Positions 1 to 5,222 of a stretch of 5,222 nucleotides of DNA are shown here, piece after piece. The DNA is taken from positions 1-5,222 of the forward strand of contig QWPU01000231.1 of the NCBI GenBank assembly GCA_003671065.1. The letters are read 5' to 3'. The notes beneath the pieces are model-generated. The model saw only the letters and a list, made by a program, of their open reading frames with translations. It was not told the origin of the DNA and searched no databases. The DNA comes from Planctomycetota bacterium. Lineage in GTDB: Bacteria; Planctomycetota; Phycisphaerae; Phycisphaerales; SM1A02. Both the position numbers and the translations under genes were made by a program. How positions within the stretch are numbered: the first letter of the stretch is position 1; each line of letters opens with the position of its first letter.

Positions 1-424
1 CGGGCCGCATAGCGCGCGCGGAGTCGGTGGAGCGCGGGGGACCAACGGCTTCGACGCGCGCAGGGTCACCCTCGCCCAAACGCACTGGCACTGCCATATG
101 GCCTTCGAAAACCCAAATCGCGACTCGAGGCAATCGAGTCTGCACAGAAGTGATCAGGGAACTGAGGTCGTCAATCTCTCGATCGGCGAACACGAGCAGC
201 GTTCGGCCGTTGCCAAGGCGACTTGGATTGCTAGGATCTGGAACCTCAAGACACGCAAGCGCCGCCATCGCTTCCAGTGGGTGGCTGATAAGCTCGACAT
301 CTGCACCTGAGTCCGCGATGGCGCGGTCGACTTCGGGCGTAACGACACCATTCGCGGAGATCAGTATCACCGCGTGAGCGTGGGTGCGGAGCACCTGGAG
401 TGGCGTAGCCGAACTTGATTGCAA
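1..424 (-). CDS. Partial protein of unknown function with receiver-like alpha/beta pattern (runs off left edge)
   Basis: This minus-strand frame is open from 427 to the left edge, with a stop (TGA, 430-428) just upstream, so 141 N-terminal residues are visible and the C-terminus is missing. I chose the TTG at 424 because GAGGA lies at 438-434, nine bases upstream; GTG codons at 394 and 370 are alternatives with no Shine-Dalgarno. The translation looks like a real protein: hydrophobic strands AVILIS (18-23), VELIS (43-47), TLLVFA (75-80) and VAIWVF (101-106) alternate with amphipathic helices such as EVDRAIADSG (31-40) and EAMAALACLE (51-60). This resembles a CheY-like receiver fold, but I see no convincing phospho-acceptor Asp at the end of the third strand, so any receiver would be degenerate. 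A Pro/Arg-rich, linker-like stretch follows from about residue 112. It is transcribed divergently from rpsR. The existence of the gene is fairly likely; its function is unknown and the fold is inferred from the pattern only. Confidence 0.6.
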   Translation of the reverse strand, partial: MQSSSATPLQVLRTHAHAVILISANGVVTPEVDRAIADSGADVELISHPLEAMAALACLEVPDPSNPSRLGNGRTLLVFADREIDDLSSLITSVQTRLPRVAIWVFEGHMAVPVRLGEGDPARVEAVGPPRSTDSARAMRP

Positions 425-509
425 GACTCAATATCCTCAGAATGACTCTATCACTAGATTTGCGATGTGCAGATCGAACGGGGCAAGCGTGGCACAAATG
501 AAGTAATTG

Positions 510-539
510 TCCGAGCACGGGTAGGTGAAATTGCTCGGG
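510..539. repeat. Inverted repeat, 7-bp perfect arms
   Basis: CCGAGCA at 511-517 is the exact reverse complement of TGCTCGG at 532-538, with a T-G wobble pair (510/539) extending the stem and a 14-base loop. Its right arm shares bases 537-539 with the left arm of the stem at 537-544/579-586, so in RNA the two helices could not form together. It could be half of a structural switch, an operator, or chance. Confidence 0.3.
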
Positions 540-586
540 TGTGCTATGTTCTCCACCCCGTCGCCCACCATGTGGTGGGCACACCC
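537..586 (+). promoter_or_regulatory. Candidate S6:S18-binding leader motif upstream of rpsR
   Basis: An outer stem pairs GGGTGTGC (537-544) with GCACACCC (579-586). Inside it, GCCCACC (563-569) and GGTGGGC (574-580) form a 7-bp hairpin with an ATGT loop; the two helices compete only for 579-580. The 5' side between them is an unpaired bulge ending in CCCCGTC, so a CCG trinucleotide (558-560) sits two bases before the hairpin. The described S6:S18 complex-binding motif in mRNA leaders is a CCG presented in a bulge flanked by a stem and a hairpin, mimicking the 16S rRNA site. Its place about 145 bases ahead of the S18 gene fits autoregulation. Against it: the bulge is long (about 18-20 bases), no promoter upstream of 537 is evident, and short inverted repeats are common. 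This is inference from layout, not an alignment. Confidence 0.35.
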
Positions 587-605
587 TTAGGTCACACTGT
601 GTTGT

Positions 606-627
606 TGACTTGGTTTGCGCCAAGTCA
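606..627 (+). promoter_or_regulatory. Hairpin in the rpsR leader region
   Basis: TGACTTGG (606-613) and CCAAGTCA (620-627) are perfect 8-bp reverse complements around a 6-base loop (TTTGCG), with a possible wobble pair at 605/628. No T-run follows, so it is not an intrinsic terminator as written. It may be part of a structured 5' leader or a protein-binding palindrome. TTGACT at 605-610 resembles a -35 box, but I find no matching -10 at the right distance. Confidence 0.35.
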
Positions 628-660
628 GCTTCTCGAGTGTGTTCAAGGCATCCAAGACCA

Positions 661-696
661 TTGGAACCCGCGGCTTCGACGCCGTTAGTTCCCCAA
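661..696 (+). repeat. Imperfect inverted repeat just upstream of the rpsR start
   Basis: TTGGAAC (661-667) pairs with GTTCC-CCAA (688-696) if two C residues are bulged out, and an inner CGGC (671-674)/GCCG (681-684) helix can stack within it. In mRNA this would form a stem-loop ending about 33 bases before the rpsR start codon. It could influence ribosome access, but support is limited to base complementarity. Confidence 0.2.
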
Positions 697-729
697 GCCA
701 TCCTCTGTGATGGGCAAAGCAGGCTCACC

Positions 730-963
730 ATGTCTCAGTTTCAAATGCAGATTCCTCAGTTTCGCCTCCAGGAAGGCGCTGGCGGAAAGCTCTTTGTCGA
801 CTATCGCGCGACTGACGATCTCCGTCGCCTGATGACTCCGAACGGAAAAATCTACTCACGCAAGCGCACGAGCCTCACCGCTCAGCAGCAAGCGCAAGTC
901 GCGCAAGCGATCAAGCGCGCGCGATTCATGTCGCTTCTGCCCTACACCAGCGCGACGATGTGA
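730..963 (+). CDS. rpsR: 30S ribosomal protein S18 (bS18)
   Basis: The 77-residue product is a small basic component of the 30S platform, which binds 16S rRNA together with S6. The family core is easy to recognise: VDYRATDDLRRLMTPNGKI (23-41) matches the DY-K-D--TL-R-IT--GKI region, and AIKRARFMSLLPYT (60-73) is nearly the E. coli S18 C-terminal signature. The length is normal for the family, and the N-terminal Cys residues of zinc-type S18 proteins are absent. I chose the ATG at 730 because homology begins shortly after it; the frame stays open upstream to 541 but the residues there are not S18-like. The ribosome-binding site is weak (AGG at 721-723, six bases before the ATG). It is monocistronic: the usual partners rpsF, ssb and rplI are not adjacent, and a strong terminator follows. 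The candidate S6:S18-binding leader at 537-586 may control it. Confidence 0.95.
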   Translation: MSQFQMQIPQFRLQEGAGGKLFVDYRATDDLRRLMTPNGKIYSRKRTSLTAQQQAQVAQAIKRARFMSLLPYTSATM

Positions 964-975
964 TTCTGTTTGCGG

Positions 976-993
976 GTGGATTCTGCAATCCAC
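976..993 (+). other. Small hairpin after the rpsR stop
   Basis: GTGGATT (976-982) and AATCCAC (987-993) form a perfect 7-bp stem with a CTGC loop, starting 13 bases after the rpsR stop codon. No T-tract follows. It could protect the mRNA 3' end or pause RNA polymerase ahead of the true terminator at 1013-1044. Confidence 0.35.
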
Positions 994-1017
994 ACGACAC
1001 ACGACACTTGACACGAC
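992..1017. repeat. Three copies of the heptamer ACACGAC
   Basis: ACACGAC occurs at 992-998, 999-1005 (directly adjacent) and 1011-1017. The last copy lies partly within the left arm of the rpsR terminator stem. It is probably local slippage; no function is evident. Confidence 0.5.
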
Positions 1018-1044
1018 GGTCGCTTCGGCGGCCGTCGTTCTTTT
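1013..1044 (+). terminator. Rho-independent terminator of rpsR with a C(UUCG)G loop
   Basis: An 11-bp stem (1013-1023 with 1028-1038, one G-U wobble at 1020/1031) closes on the extra-stable TTCG tetraloop flanked by C and G, followed by the T-rich tail TTCTTTT (1038-1044). It lies about 50 bases past the rpsR stop. On the opposite strand the wobble becomes a C-A mismatch and no T-run follows, so it should act mainly for rpsR and not for the convergent TPR gene. Confidence 0.88.
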
Positions 1045-1077
1045 GACCATCCTTCATTTTTGTTGCGTGCTTACGGC

Positions 1078-1146
1078 GCGCGGCGCAAGATCGATGTCAT
1101 GCGCGGCGCAAGATCGATCTCATGCGCGGCGCAAGATCGATGTCAC
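1078..1146. repeat. Three tandem 23-bp direct repeats overlapping the TPR gene's 3' end
   Basis: Units lie at 1078-1100, 1101-1123 and 1124-1146 and follow the pattern GCGCGGCGCAAGATCGATGTCAT. They are identical except for one base in the middle unit (G to C at 1119) and the last base of the third unit (C for T at 1146). The third unit and part of the second encode the C-terminus and stop of the minus-strand TPR gene. Read on that strand, each unit spells (V/M)-(T/R)-S-I-L-R-R-A; the first two end in TGA, and each later ATG overlaps the preceding stop as ATGA. The middle-unit change creates the perfect palindrome AGATCGATCT (1111-1120). This looks like a recent duplication of the gene's last 23 bp. 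Confidence 0.9.
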
Positions 1147-2451
1147 GCGTCGCCACCAGAGCAGCGTGCGTAACTTTCGGATGCCTGCGTCTGACGGCGC
1201 GATTGCGCGCGCGCGTGCAATCCAGGCGCTGGCGGCGGGGAAGTTGCGATGCTCGATGGCTGCCAGGGCGAGGTTGTGCAGTGCGACGATTGAAGTTGGA
1301 GCGAGGCGATACAACTTTCGCGCGCGTGCACGACCTTCGCGAACATCGCCTTGTTCAAAGGAGAGTCGCGCACCGAGGCGCAGTACTTCAGCATCCGCGC
1401 TGTGAGTGTGTCGAATTGTGCGACCAAAGCGCGCCGTAAACAACTTCTCCGCGCGATCAACGAGTCCAACGGTCAACAACGCGCCAACCAGTTCAACGAG
1501 ATCAACGCGATCAGTAGGCGAGTTTGCTGCATCAAGATCACGCGCAAGTCCTTCCCGCGCAGCGTCGGTCAGTCCACGCGCGATAGCGATGAGCGCCGCT
1601 TCCGTCGCAAGTCCTGGGAGGTCTTTCGACAGACGCGACGCGACTTCCGCATGGCGCGCCGCGCGAAGGAGATCACTTCGCCGACGCATGGTGCGCGCGA
1701 GCAGTAAGTGCAATCGCGGATTCGACGGTTCCGTGCGAGCGAGTTGTTCGAGCAGCGTGCCCGCTTCAGCATTGCGACCAACCGCAAGATGAATGCGAAC
1801 CGCTTCAAGCGTGAGTTGCGAAGGCACGCCGCCGCGTCGGAATTCTTCCGCAAGAAGCCCCGCAGTTTCGTGCCCGCGCTCAGCAAGCAGCAGCACGCGC
1901 GCCAATTCAACACGCGCACCCGCAAGCGTTGGACCTTCAGCAATCGCTCGGCGGAAGCAGTGCTCGGCGCGCTTGAGATCTCCGCGCGCGAGCAAACTAC
2001 GCGCGACTTCGAGATGCGATGTCGCAGGCCGTTCAATCGAATGGAGCGCGAGGTAATACGCGGTCTCCGCTTCATCGTGGCGGCCAGCAAGCGCGTGCGA
2101 ACGAATGAGCATCGACACTGCGGTCTCACACTTTGGATCGACTTTGAGCGTCGACTCGAATGCAATCGCGGCCTCATCGTGCCGCCCTAGTTTCGCAAGC
2201 ATCAATCCTTCCGCAAGACGCGGATCGCGCGCGGTCGGCAAGAGCGACGCGGCTTGGCGATACAACTGCAGCGCTTCGTCTTGACGACCAATCGCTTCGA
2301 GCGTCCAACCGAGATTGAGCATCCAATCGCCGCGACTCGGATCACTCGCAACCGCCGCGCGCAATTCGCGTTCAGCATCCGCAAGACGCCCTTGTCGGAG
2401 CATCTCGCGTGCGCGGTTTGCGTGATGTTCGCCCTTGCGTGAATCAGCCAT
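1120..2451 (-). CDS. Tetratricopeptide-repeat (TPR) protein
   Basis: This 443-residue protein is built almost wholly of helix-turn-helix repeats of about 34 residues. Clear TPR units include 44-77 (GWTLEAIGRQDEALQLYRQA), 79-106 (KLGRHDEAAIAFESTLKVDP), 111-140 (LAGRHDEAETAYYLAL), 146-172 (RGDLKRAEHCFRRAIAEGP), 355-384 and 389-419; the middle part (about 180-345) looks like degenerate repeats, giving about a dozen in all. I see no signal peptide, membrane span or enzymatic domain, so it is probably a cytoplasmic protein-protein interaction scaffold with unknown partners. The start is uncertain: the frame is open to an ATG at 2556, but those 35 extra residues are not TPR-like, while the ATG at 2451 leads directly into the first repeat. 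Neither has a strong Shine-Dalgarno. The C-terminus is basic and encoded by a 23-bp tandem repeat. The gene is divergent from fumC and convergent with rpsR. Confidence 0.85.
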   Translation of the reverse strand: MADSRKGEHHANRAREMLRQGRLADAERELRAAVASDPSRGDWMLNLGWTLEAIGRQDEALQLYRQAASLLPTARDPRLAEGLMLAKLGRHDEAAIAFESTLKVDPKCETAVSMLIRSHALAGRHDEAETAYYLALHSIERPATSHLEVARSLLARGDLKRAEHCFRRAIAEGPTLAGARVELARVLLLAERGHETAGLLAEEFRRGGVPSQLTLEAVRIHLAVGRNAEAGTLLEQLARTEPSNPRLHLLLARTMRRRSDLLRAARHAEVASRLSKDLPGLATEAALIAIARGLTDAAREGLARDLDAANSPTDRVDLVELVGALLTVGLVDRAEKLFTARFGRTIRHTHSADAEVLRLGARLSFEQGDVREGRARARKLYRLAPTSIVALHNLALAAIEHRNFPAASAWIARARAIAPSDAGIRKLRTLLWWRRVTSILRRA

Positions 2452-2644
2452 CGGTGAGTTCTCTGCATGTGAAGATACGCGCGATCGAGCGCGAAAGTCG
2501 CGGAGAAAATCATGAATCTCTCGCCCGAAAAGTTGCGCGCCCTCACACAGCAACATGCGCGCGAAGGCTTATAGTCCGCGTTCTCAGCGCATTCGCATTT
2601 TTCCATCTTGATCGACAGACACGAACGACAGCAAGGAACGCACG
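2452..2644. other. Divergent intergenic region between the TPR gene and fumC
   Basis: This stretch should hold the promoters of both genes. The clearest -10-like element is TTATAGT at 2569-2575: it reads TATAGT on the plus strand (2570-2575, towards fumC) and TATAAG on the minus strand (2573-2568, towards the TPR gene). I find no good -35 on either side. A minus-strand start site near 2560 would leave the ATG at 2556 with almost no leader, which favours 2451 as the TPR start. The fumC ribosome-binding site lies at the right end. Confidence 0.3.
2633..2637 (+). promoter_or_regulatory. Ribosome-binding site of fumC
   Basis: AAGGA sits seven bases before the ATG at 2645. This well-placed Shine-Dalgarno supports the long form of the fumarase, including its N-terminal tail, over an internal start such as Met37. 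Confidence 0.75.
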
Positions 2645-4180
2645 ATGGCCACCCAGCCGAAGACCGTGAAGAGCACGCCCAAAACAAAGGCAACATCCAA
2701 GCAAGCGTCCAAGCCGGCGCCTGCAAGCAACACGCGCCGCGAAACCGACTCGATGGGGGAGATGCTCGTCCCAAGCGACGCGCTCTACGGCGCAACCACC
2801 CAGCGCGCGGTGCTCAACTTCCCAGTGTCGTTTCGCCCTGTCCCGCAAGCGCAAATCGAAGCGCATGTGCTCCTCAAGAAGTGCTGTGCTGAGGCCAACG
2901 CCGAGCTCGGTGAACTCCCGAAAAGCACCGCACTGCTCATCGCTACCGCCTGCGACGAGATTCTGCGCGACTTCGCGGTTGCAGCGCCGCGCAGCATGCC
3001 GCATCCGTTGATGAGCCACTTCCCGATCGATGTGTTTCAGACGGGCTCGGGCACTTCGACCAACATGAATGTGAACGAAGTGGTCGCCAATGTCGCGAGT
3101 CGTCGCGCGGGCAAGGCGATCGGCTCGAAGGATCCGATTCATCCCAACGATCATGTGAACTACGGGCAGAGTTCGAACGACACCTTTCCTTCGTCGATGC
3201 AAATCGCGGGCGCGCTGCGGATTTCGCAGCGTCTTGTGCCTGCGCTGGAGCGTTTGACGAAAGTGCTTGATGCAAAGGCGAAGGAGTGGGACAGCATCGT
3301 CAAGATCGGTCGCACCCACTTGATGGACGCGACGCCGATTCGTCTGGGTCAAGAGTTCAGCGGTTACGCCGCGGCCGCGCGACTGAGCATTGCTCGCGCG
3401 CGCGCAGCGGGTGTCGCCCTTGCCAGCAACATGCCAATCGGCGGCACGGCGGTGGGTACAGGCATCAACACGCATGTGAAGTTCGGTCGCACGGTGTGCG
3501 CGAAACTCACCAAGGCGACTGGCGTGAAGTTTGTCGAAGCGGGCAATCATTTCGAAGCGCAATCAACGCGCGATTGCGTCGTCGAAGCGCACGCGCATCT
3601 CAAGACCATCGCGGTCAGCCTCACAAAGATCGCCAATGACATCCGTTGGCTCGGCTCAGGTCCACGCTGCGGGCTCTTCGAACTCTCGTTGCCCGCCACG
3701 CAACCAGGTTCGTCGATCATGCCAGGCAAAGTGAATCCCGTGATGTGCGAAGCCGTGATGATGGTCGCGTGCCAAGTGGTGGGCAACGACGCGACGATCA
3801 CAATGGCTGGTCTCGGTGGCGTCGGCTCATTGCTTGAACTCAATGTTGCGATGCCAGTGATGAGCGAGCGACTTGTTGAATCGATCGACCTCCTTGCGAA
3901 TGCGTGCACGATGTTTTGCGACAAGTGCCTGACCGAGCTCGCCGTGAATTACGCGGAAGCCACAGGAACGGTTGAAAAGAGTCTCATGATGTGCACATCA
4001 CTTGCGCCTGTGATTGGCTACGACGCTGCCGCGAAAATCGCAAAAGAAGCTTTCAAGACAGGCGAAACCGTGCGTGAGTATGCGCTGCGAAACCAACTCG
4101 TCGAACCGAAATTGCTTGCGAAATTGCTCGATGCCACTTCAATGACGAAGCCAGGCGGCAAGGGGCCTGGCGGCGGATAA
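2645..4180 (+). CDS. fumC: Class II fumarate hydratase (fumarase C)
   Basis: It should interconvert fumarate and L-malate in the TCA cycle as an iron-independent cytoplasmic homotetramer. The 511-residue product carries the whole superfamily signature: TGSGTSTNMNVNE (133-145), HPNDHVNYGQSSNDTFP (166-182, including the B-site HPND), GRTHLMDATP (222-231, catalytic-type His225), GGTAVGTGINTH (266-277), NHFEAQSTRD (301-310) and the flexible loop GSSIMPGKVNP (355-365, catalytic Ser). FPIDVFQTGSGTS and IANDIRWLGSGP resemble actinobacterial FumC more than the E. coli enzyme. It is longer than the usual 460-475 residues because of a 30-odd residue Lys/Ala/Pro/Thr-rich tail before RRETDSMGE, an insert near 110-124, and a Gly-rich end (KPGGKGPGGG). 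AAGGA at 2633-2637 supports the start. Aspartase is a related alternative, but the motif details fit fumarase. It is convergent with the FNR gene, six bases between stops. Confidence 0.95.
   Translation: MATQPKTVKSTPKTKATSKQASKPAPASNTRRETDSMGEMLVPSDALYGATTQRAVLNFPVSFRPVPQAQIEAHVLLKKCCAEANAELGELPKSTALLIATACDEILRDFAVAAPRSMPHPLMSHFPIDVFQTGSGTSTNMNVNEVVANVASRRAGKAIGSKDPIHPNDHVNYGQSSNDTFPSSMQIAGALRISQRLVPALERLTKVLDAKAKEWDSIVKIGRTHLMDATPIRLGQEFSGYAAAARLSIARARAAGVALASNMPIGGTAVGTGINTHVKFGRTVCAKLTKATGVKFVEAGNHFEAQSTRDCVVEAHAHLKTIAVSLTKIANDIRWLGSGPRCGLFELSLPATQPGSSIMPGKVNPVMCEAVMMVACQVVGNDATITMAGLGGVGSLLELNVAMPVMSERLVESIDLLANACTMFCDKCLTELAVNYAEATGTVEKSLMMCTSLAPVIGYDAAAKIAKEAFKTGETVREYALRNQLVEPKLLAKLLDATSMTKPGGKGPGGG
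4150..4171. repeat. GC-rich inverted repeat at the fumC/FNR convergent junction
   Basis: GCCAGGC (4150-4156) and GCCTGGC (4165-4171) are perfect 7-bp reverse complements with an 8-base loop, within the last codons of fumC. No T-run follows on either strand. It might slow convergent transcription, or simply reflect the Pro-Gly-Gly coding sequence; I see no orthodox terminator at this junction. Confidence 0.25.
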
Positions 4181-4186
4181 GCGCGA

Positions 4187-5215
4187 TCAATACACCTCAA
4201 GCATGCAACGATGCGTCGGTCGCACGCGCCGCTTTATCTCTTCCGTCGTCCATTCGCTCACGGGCTTGCCCGCGAGTTCGTCGCCGATCTTCGGAAAGCC
4301 CGTGATCCCTCGGCGCGCAAGCATTTCAAACACGCCGAGTTGCATGCCAGCTAAACCGCACGCATAGATCAGCGCGCGCGGCCCGTAGAGGAGATCCATC
4401 ACGCCGGCGCTGTGCTCGAGTTGACGATCGATGTAGTGGTGGACATAGTCGCCCTTCTGGCCATCGCTGCGCAGCTCCCGCGAAATCACTGGGTGATAGC
4501 GCAGGTTCGCGTGCTCTTTGGCAAGGTTGATCAGCCAATCGTGATAGAGCAGATCGGTGGTGTAGGGCGAACCCATCACGAGTTCAATGCGACTCGTGCA
4601 GCGTTTCCAAGTGGCGGCGGCTGGCGAACCTGCTGGCGGACCCTCAAGCAGTTCCTTCAGAAAGCCGCGGAAAGGCGCGATGCCCGTGCCTGTCGCGAGG
4701 AAGAGATAGTCATGAGCGTCGGGGTCAGTGGGAAGCACGAAGCGCTTACCGTTCGGACCGCTCACATCAATACTGTCGCCCTGACGACGATCGCACAACC
4801 AGTTCGAACACACGCCCAAGTAGAGCGAGTGGTCGGTCGGATCATCAGTGATCTTTTGCACTTCGCGCTCAGCAATCATGCGCTTTGGAGTCGTCGCGAT
4901 GATGCAGCCGTGACCGTCCTCGCCCCAACTCGGGCTCGCAAGCGAGTACAGCCGCACCTTGTGACTCTTGCCGTTTGCATCAGTTCCTGCAGGAATCACG
5001 CCAAAACTCTGCCCCGCGCGAAATGTTCCAACCAGCGGCGTGCCCGTGATGTCGATCTCAACATGGCGAACAATCGACGCGCTTTTCCCCTTCATGCACA
5101 AGCGAGTGGAGTGCACCACGGCCGCGACGGGCGCGTTGGGCATCACCACATGCATGCGCGCTTCACGCAGCACGGGGTCGTTCGGATCAGTGATGTCGGC
5201 ATCGGTCGCGGTCAT
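4187..5215 (-). CDS. Ferredoxin-NADP(+) reductase, plant/cyanobacterial type
   Basis: This 342-residue FAD flavoprotein should pass electrons between ferredoxin (or flavodoxin) and NADP(H). The FAD domain has FRAGQSFGVIPAG (65-77), RLYS (88-91, the R-x-Y-S flavin motif) and GVCSNWLCD (134-142, the phosphate-binding region). The NADP domain has ATGTGIAPFRGFL (174-186), GSPYTTDLLY (215-224), ISRE (244-247) and CGLAGM (286-291). It ends LEVY, matching the conserved Glu and the C-terminal Tyr that stacks on the flavin in plastid FNR. Of the NADP-2'-phosphate ligands, the Ser-Arg pair (245-246) and a Tyr (257) are kept, while the Arg two before that Tyr is Gly, with Lys254 next to it. There is no phycobilisome-linker domain or signal peptide. 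The ATG at 5215 is seven bases from the window edge and the frame is not closed upstream, so the true start could lie outside; the first 28 or so residues are not obviously conserved. Confidence 0.9.
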   Translation of the reverse strand: MTATDADITDPNDPVLREARMHVVMPNAPVAAVVHSTRLCMKGKSASIVRHVEIDITGTPLVGTFRAGQSFGVIPAGTDANGKSHKVRLYSLASPSWGEDGHGCIIATTPKRMIAEREVQKITDDPTDHSLYLGVCSNWLCDRRQGDSIDVSGPNGKRFVLPTDPDAHDYLFLATGTGIAPFRGFLKELLEGPPAGSPAAATWKRCTSRIELVMGSPYTTDLLYHDWLINLAKEHANLRYHPVISRELRSDGQKGDYVHHYIDRQLEHSAGVMDLLYGPRALIYACGLAGMQLGVFEMLARRGITGFPKIGDELAGKPVSEWTTEEIKRRVRPTHRCMLEVY

Positions 5216-5222
5216 CCCACGA

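Larger units (their letters stand above)
425..729. other. Non-coding, hairpin-rich intergenic region between divergent genes
   Basis: No convincing protein is encoded in these 305 bp. The open frames here translate to Cys/Arg/Pro-rich strings typical of shadows, including the upstream extension of the rpsR frame back to 541. The region is dense in inverted repeats: 510-539, 537-586 (nested), 606-627 and about 661-696. It must hold the promoters of both the leftward gene and rpsR, but I could not find a -35/-10 pair that convinces me on either strand. I see no tRNA or other recognised RNA gene. Confidence 0.6.

Noticed and set aside
542..550. Extended -10-like TGCTATGTT on the plus strand as the rpsR promoter
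   Set aside because: The extended -10 shape is good, but there is no -35-like sequence at the right spacing, and it lies inside the candidate leader motif; both cannot be right. Not strong enough to list as a promoter.
425..729. tRNA or other classical RNA gene in the hairpin-rich region
   Set aside because: No T-loop, anticodon arm or CCA-type acceptor could be assembled from the hairpins.
246..731. Minus-strand frame spanning the rpsR leader (161 codons)
   Set aside because: It is Cys/His/Arg-rich with no protein-like pattern, and it overlaps the better-supported minus-strand gene at 1-424 in another frame.
1078..1146. CRISPR array
   Set aside because: The repeats are directly abutting with no spacers, and overlap a coding end.
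1569..2177. Other long open frames across the TPR gene on both strands
   Set aside because: They are Arg/Ser-rich strings typical of out-of-frame GC-rich coding DNA, while the TPR frame shows repeated motifs with proper spacing.
2543..3562. Long minus-strand open frame (339 codons) antisense to fumC
   Set aside because: Its translation is Arg/His/Ala-rich with no recognisable domain, and it mirrors a clear fumarase. It is a codon-bias shadow.
3905..3928. CxxxCxxC motif in fumarase (Cys421, 425, 428), reminiscent of radical-SAM clusters
   Set aside because: It lies in a C-terminal region that aligns with helical sequence in other class II fumarases, which carry no Fe-S cluster. It is probably coincidence.

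Overview
The window reads as ordinary chromosomal DNA of a moderately GC-rich bacterium. There is no sign of a plasmid, phage, insertion sequence, CRISPR array, rRNA or tRNA. A stand-alone rpsR, an actinobacterial-like class II fumarase with a long Lys/Ala/Pro-rich N-terminal tail, a plant-type ferredoxin-NADP reductase and a large free-standing TPR protein make me lean towards Planctomycetota (Phycisphaerae-like). That is an impression from gene style, not something the sequence proves.

Layout from left to right. (1) At 1-424 on the minus strand is the 5' part of a protein-coding gene that runs off the left edge; its alternating strand/helix pattern resembles a response-regulator receiver domain, but I cannot assign a function. 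(2) The 305-bp non-coding stretch 425-729 is full of inverted repeats. One of them (537-586) is a stem, a bulge containing CCG, and a hairpin. This is the published layout of the S6:S18-binding mRNA motif, and here it lies ahead of the S18 gene. (3) rpsR (730-963, plus) encodes ribosomal protein bS18 and is followed by a strong intrinsic terminator with a UUCG tetraloop (1013-1044). (4) Three tandem 23-bp repeats (1078-1146) overlap the 3' end of the convergent TPR gene (1120-2451, minus). (5) A divergent intergenic region (about 2452-2644) separates the TPR gene from fumC (2645-4180, plus). (6) fumC is tail-to-tail, with 6 bp between stops, with a ferredoxin-NADP reductase gene (4187-5215, minus) that fills the rest of the window.

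The genes form no obvious operon: transcription directions alternate at every boundary. Fumarase (TCA cycle), FNR (NADPH/ferredoxin electron transfer) and S18 (30S subunit) are housekeeping functions. I find no clearly new multi-gene system. The observations most worth following are the possible S18 autoregulatory leader on an isolated rpsR, and the tandem duplication of the TPR gene's 3' end, which rebuilds the stop codon in each unit.
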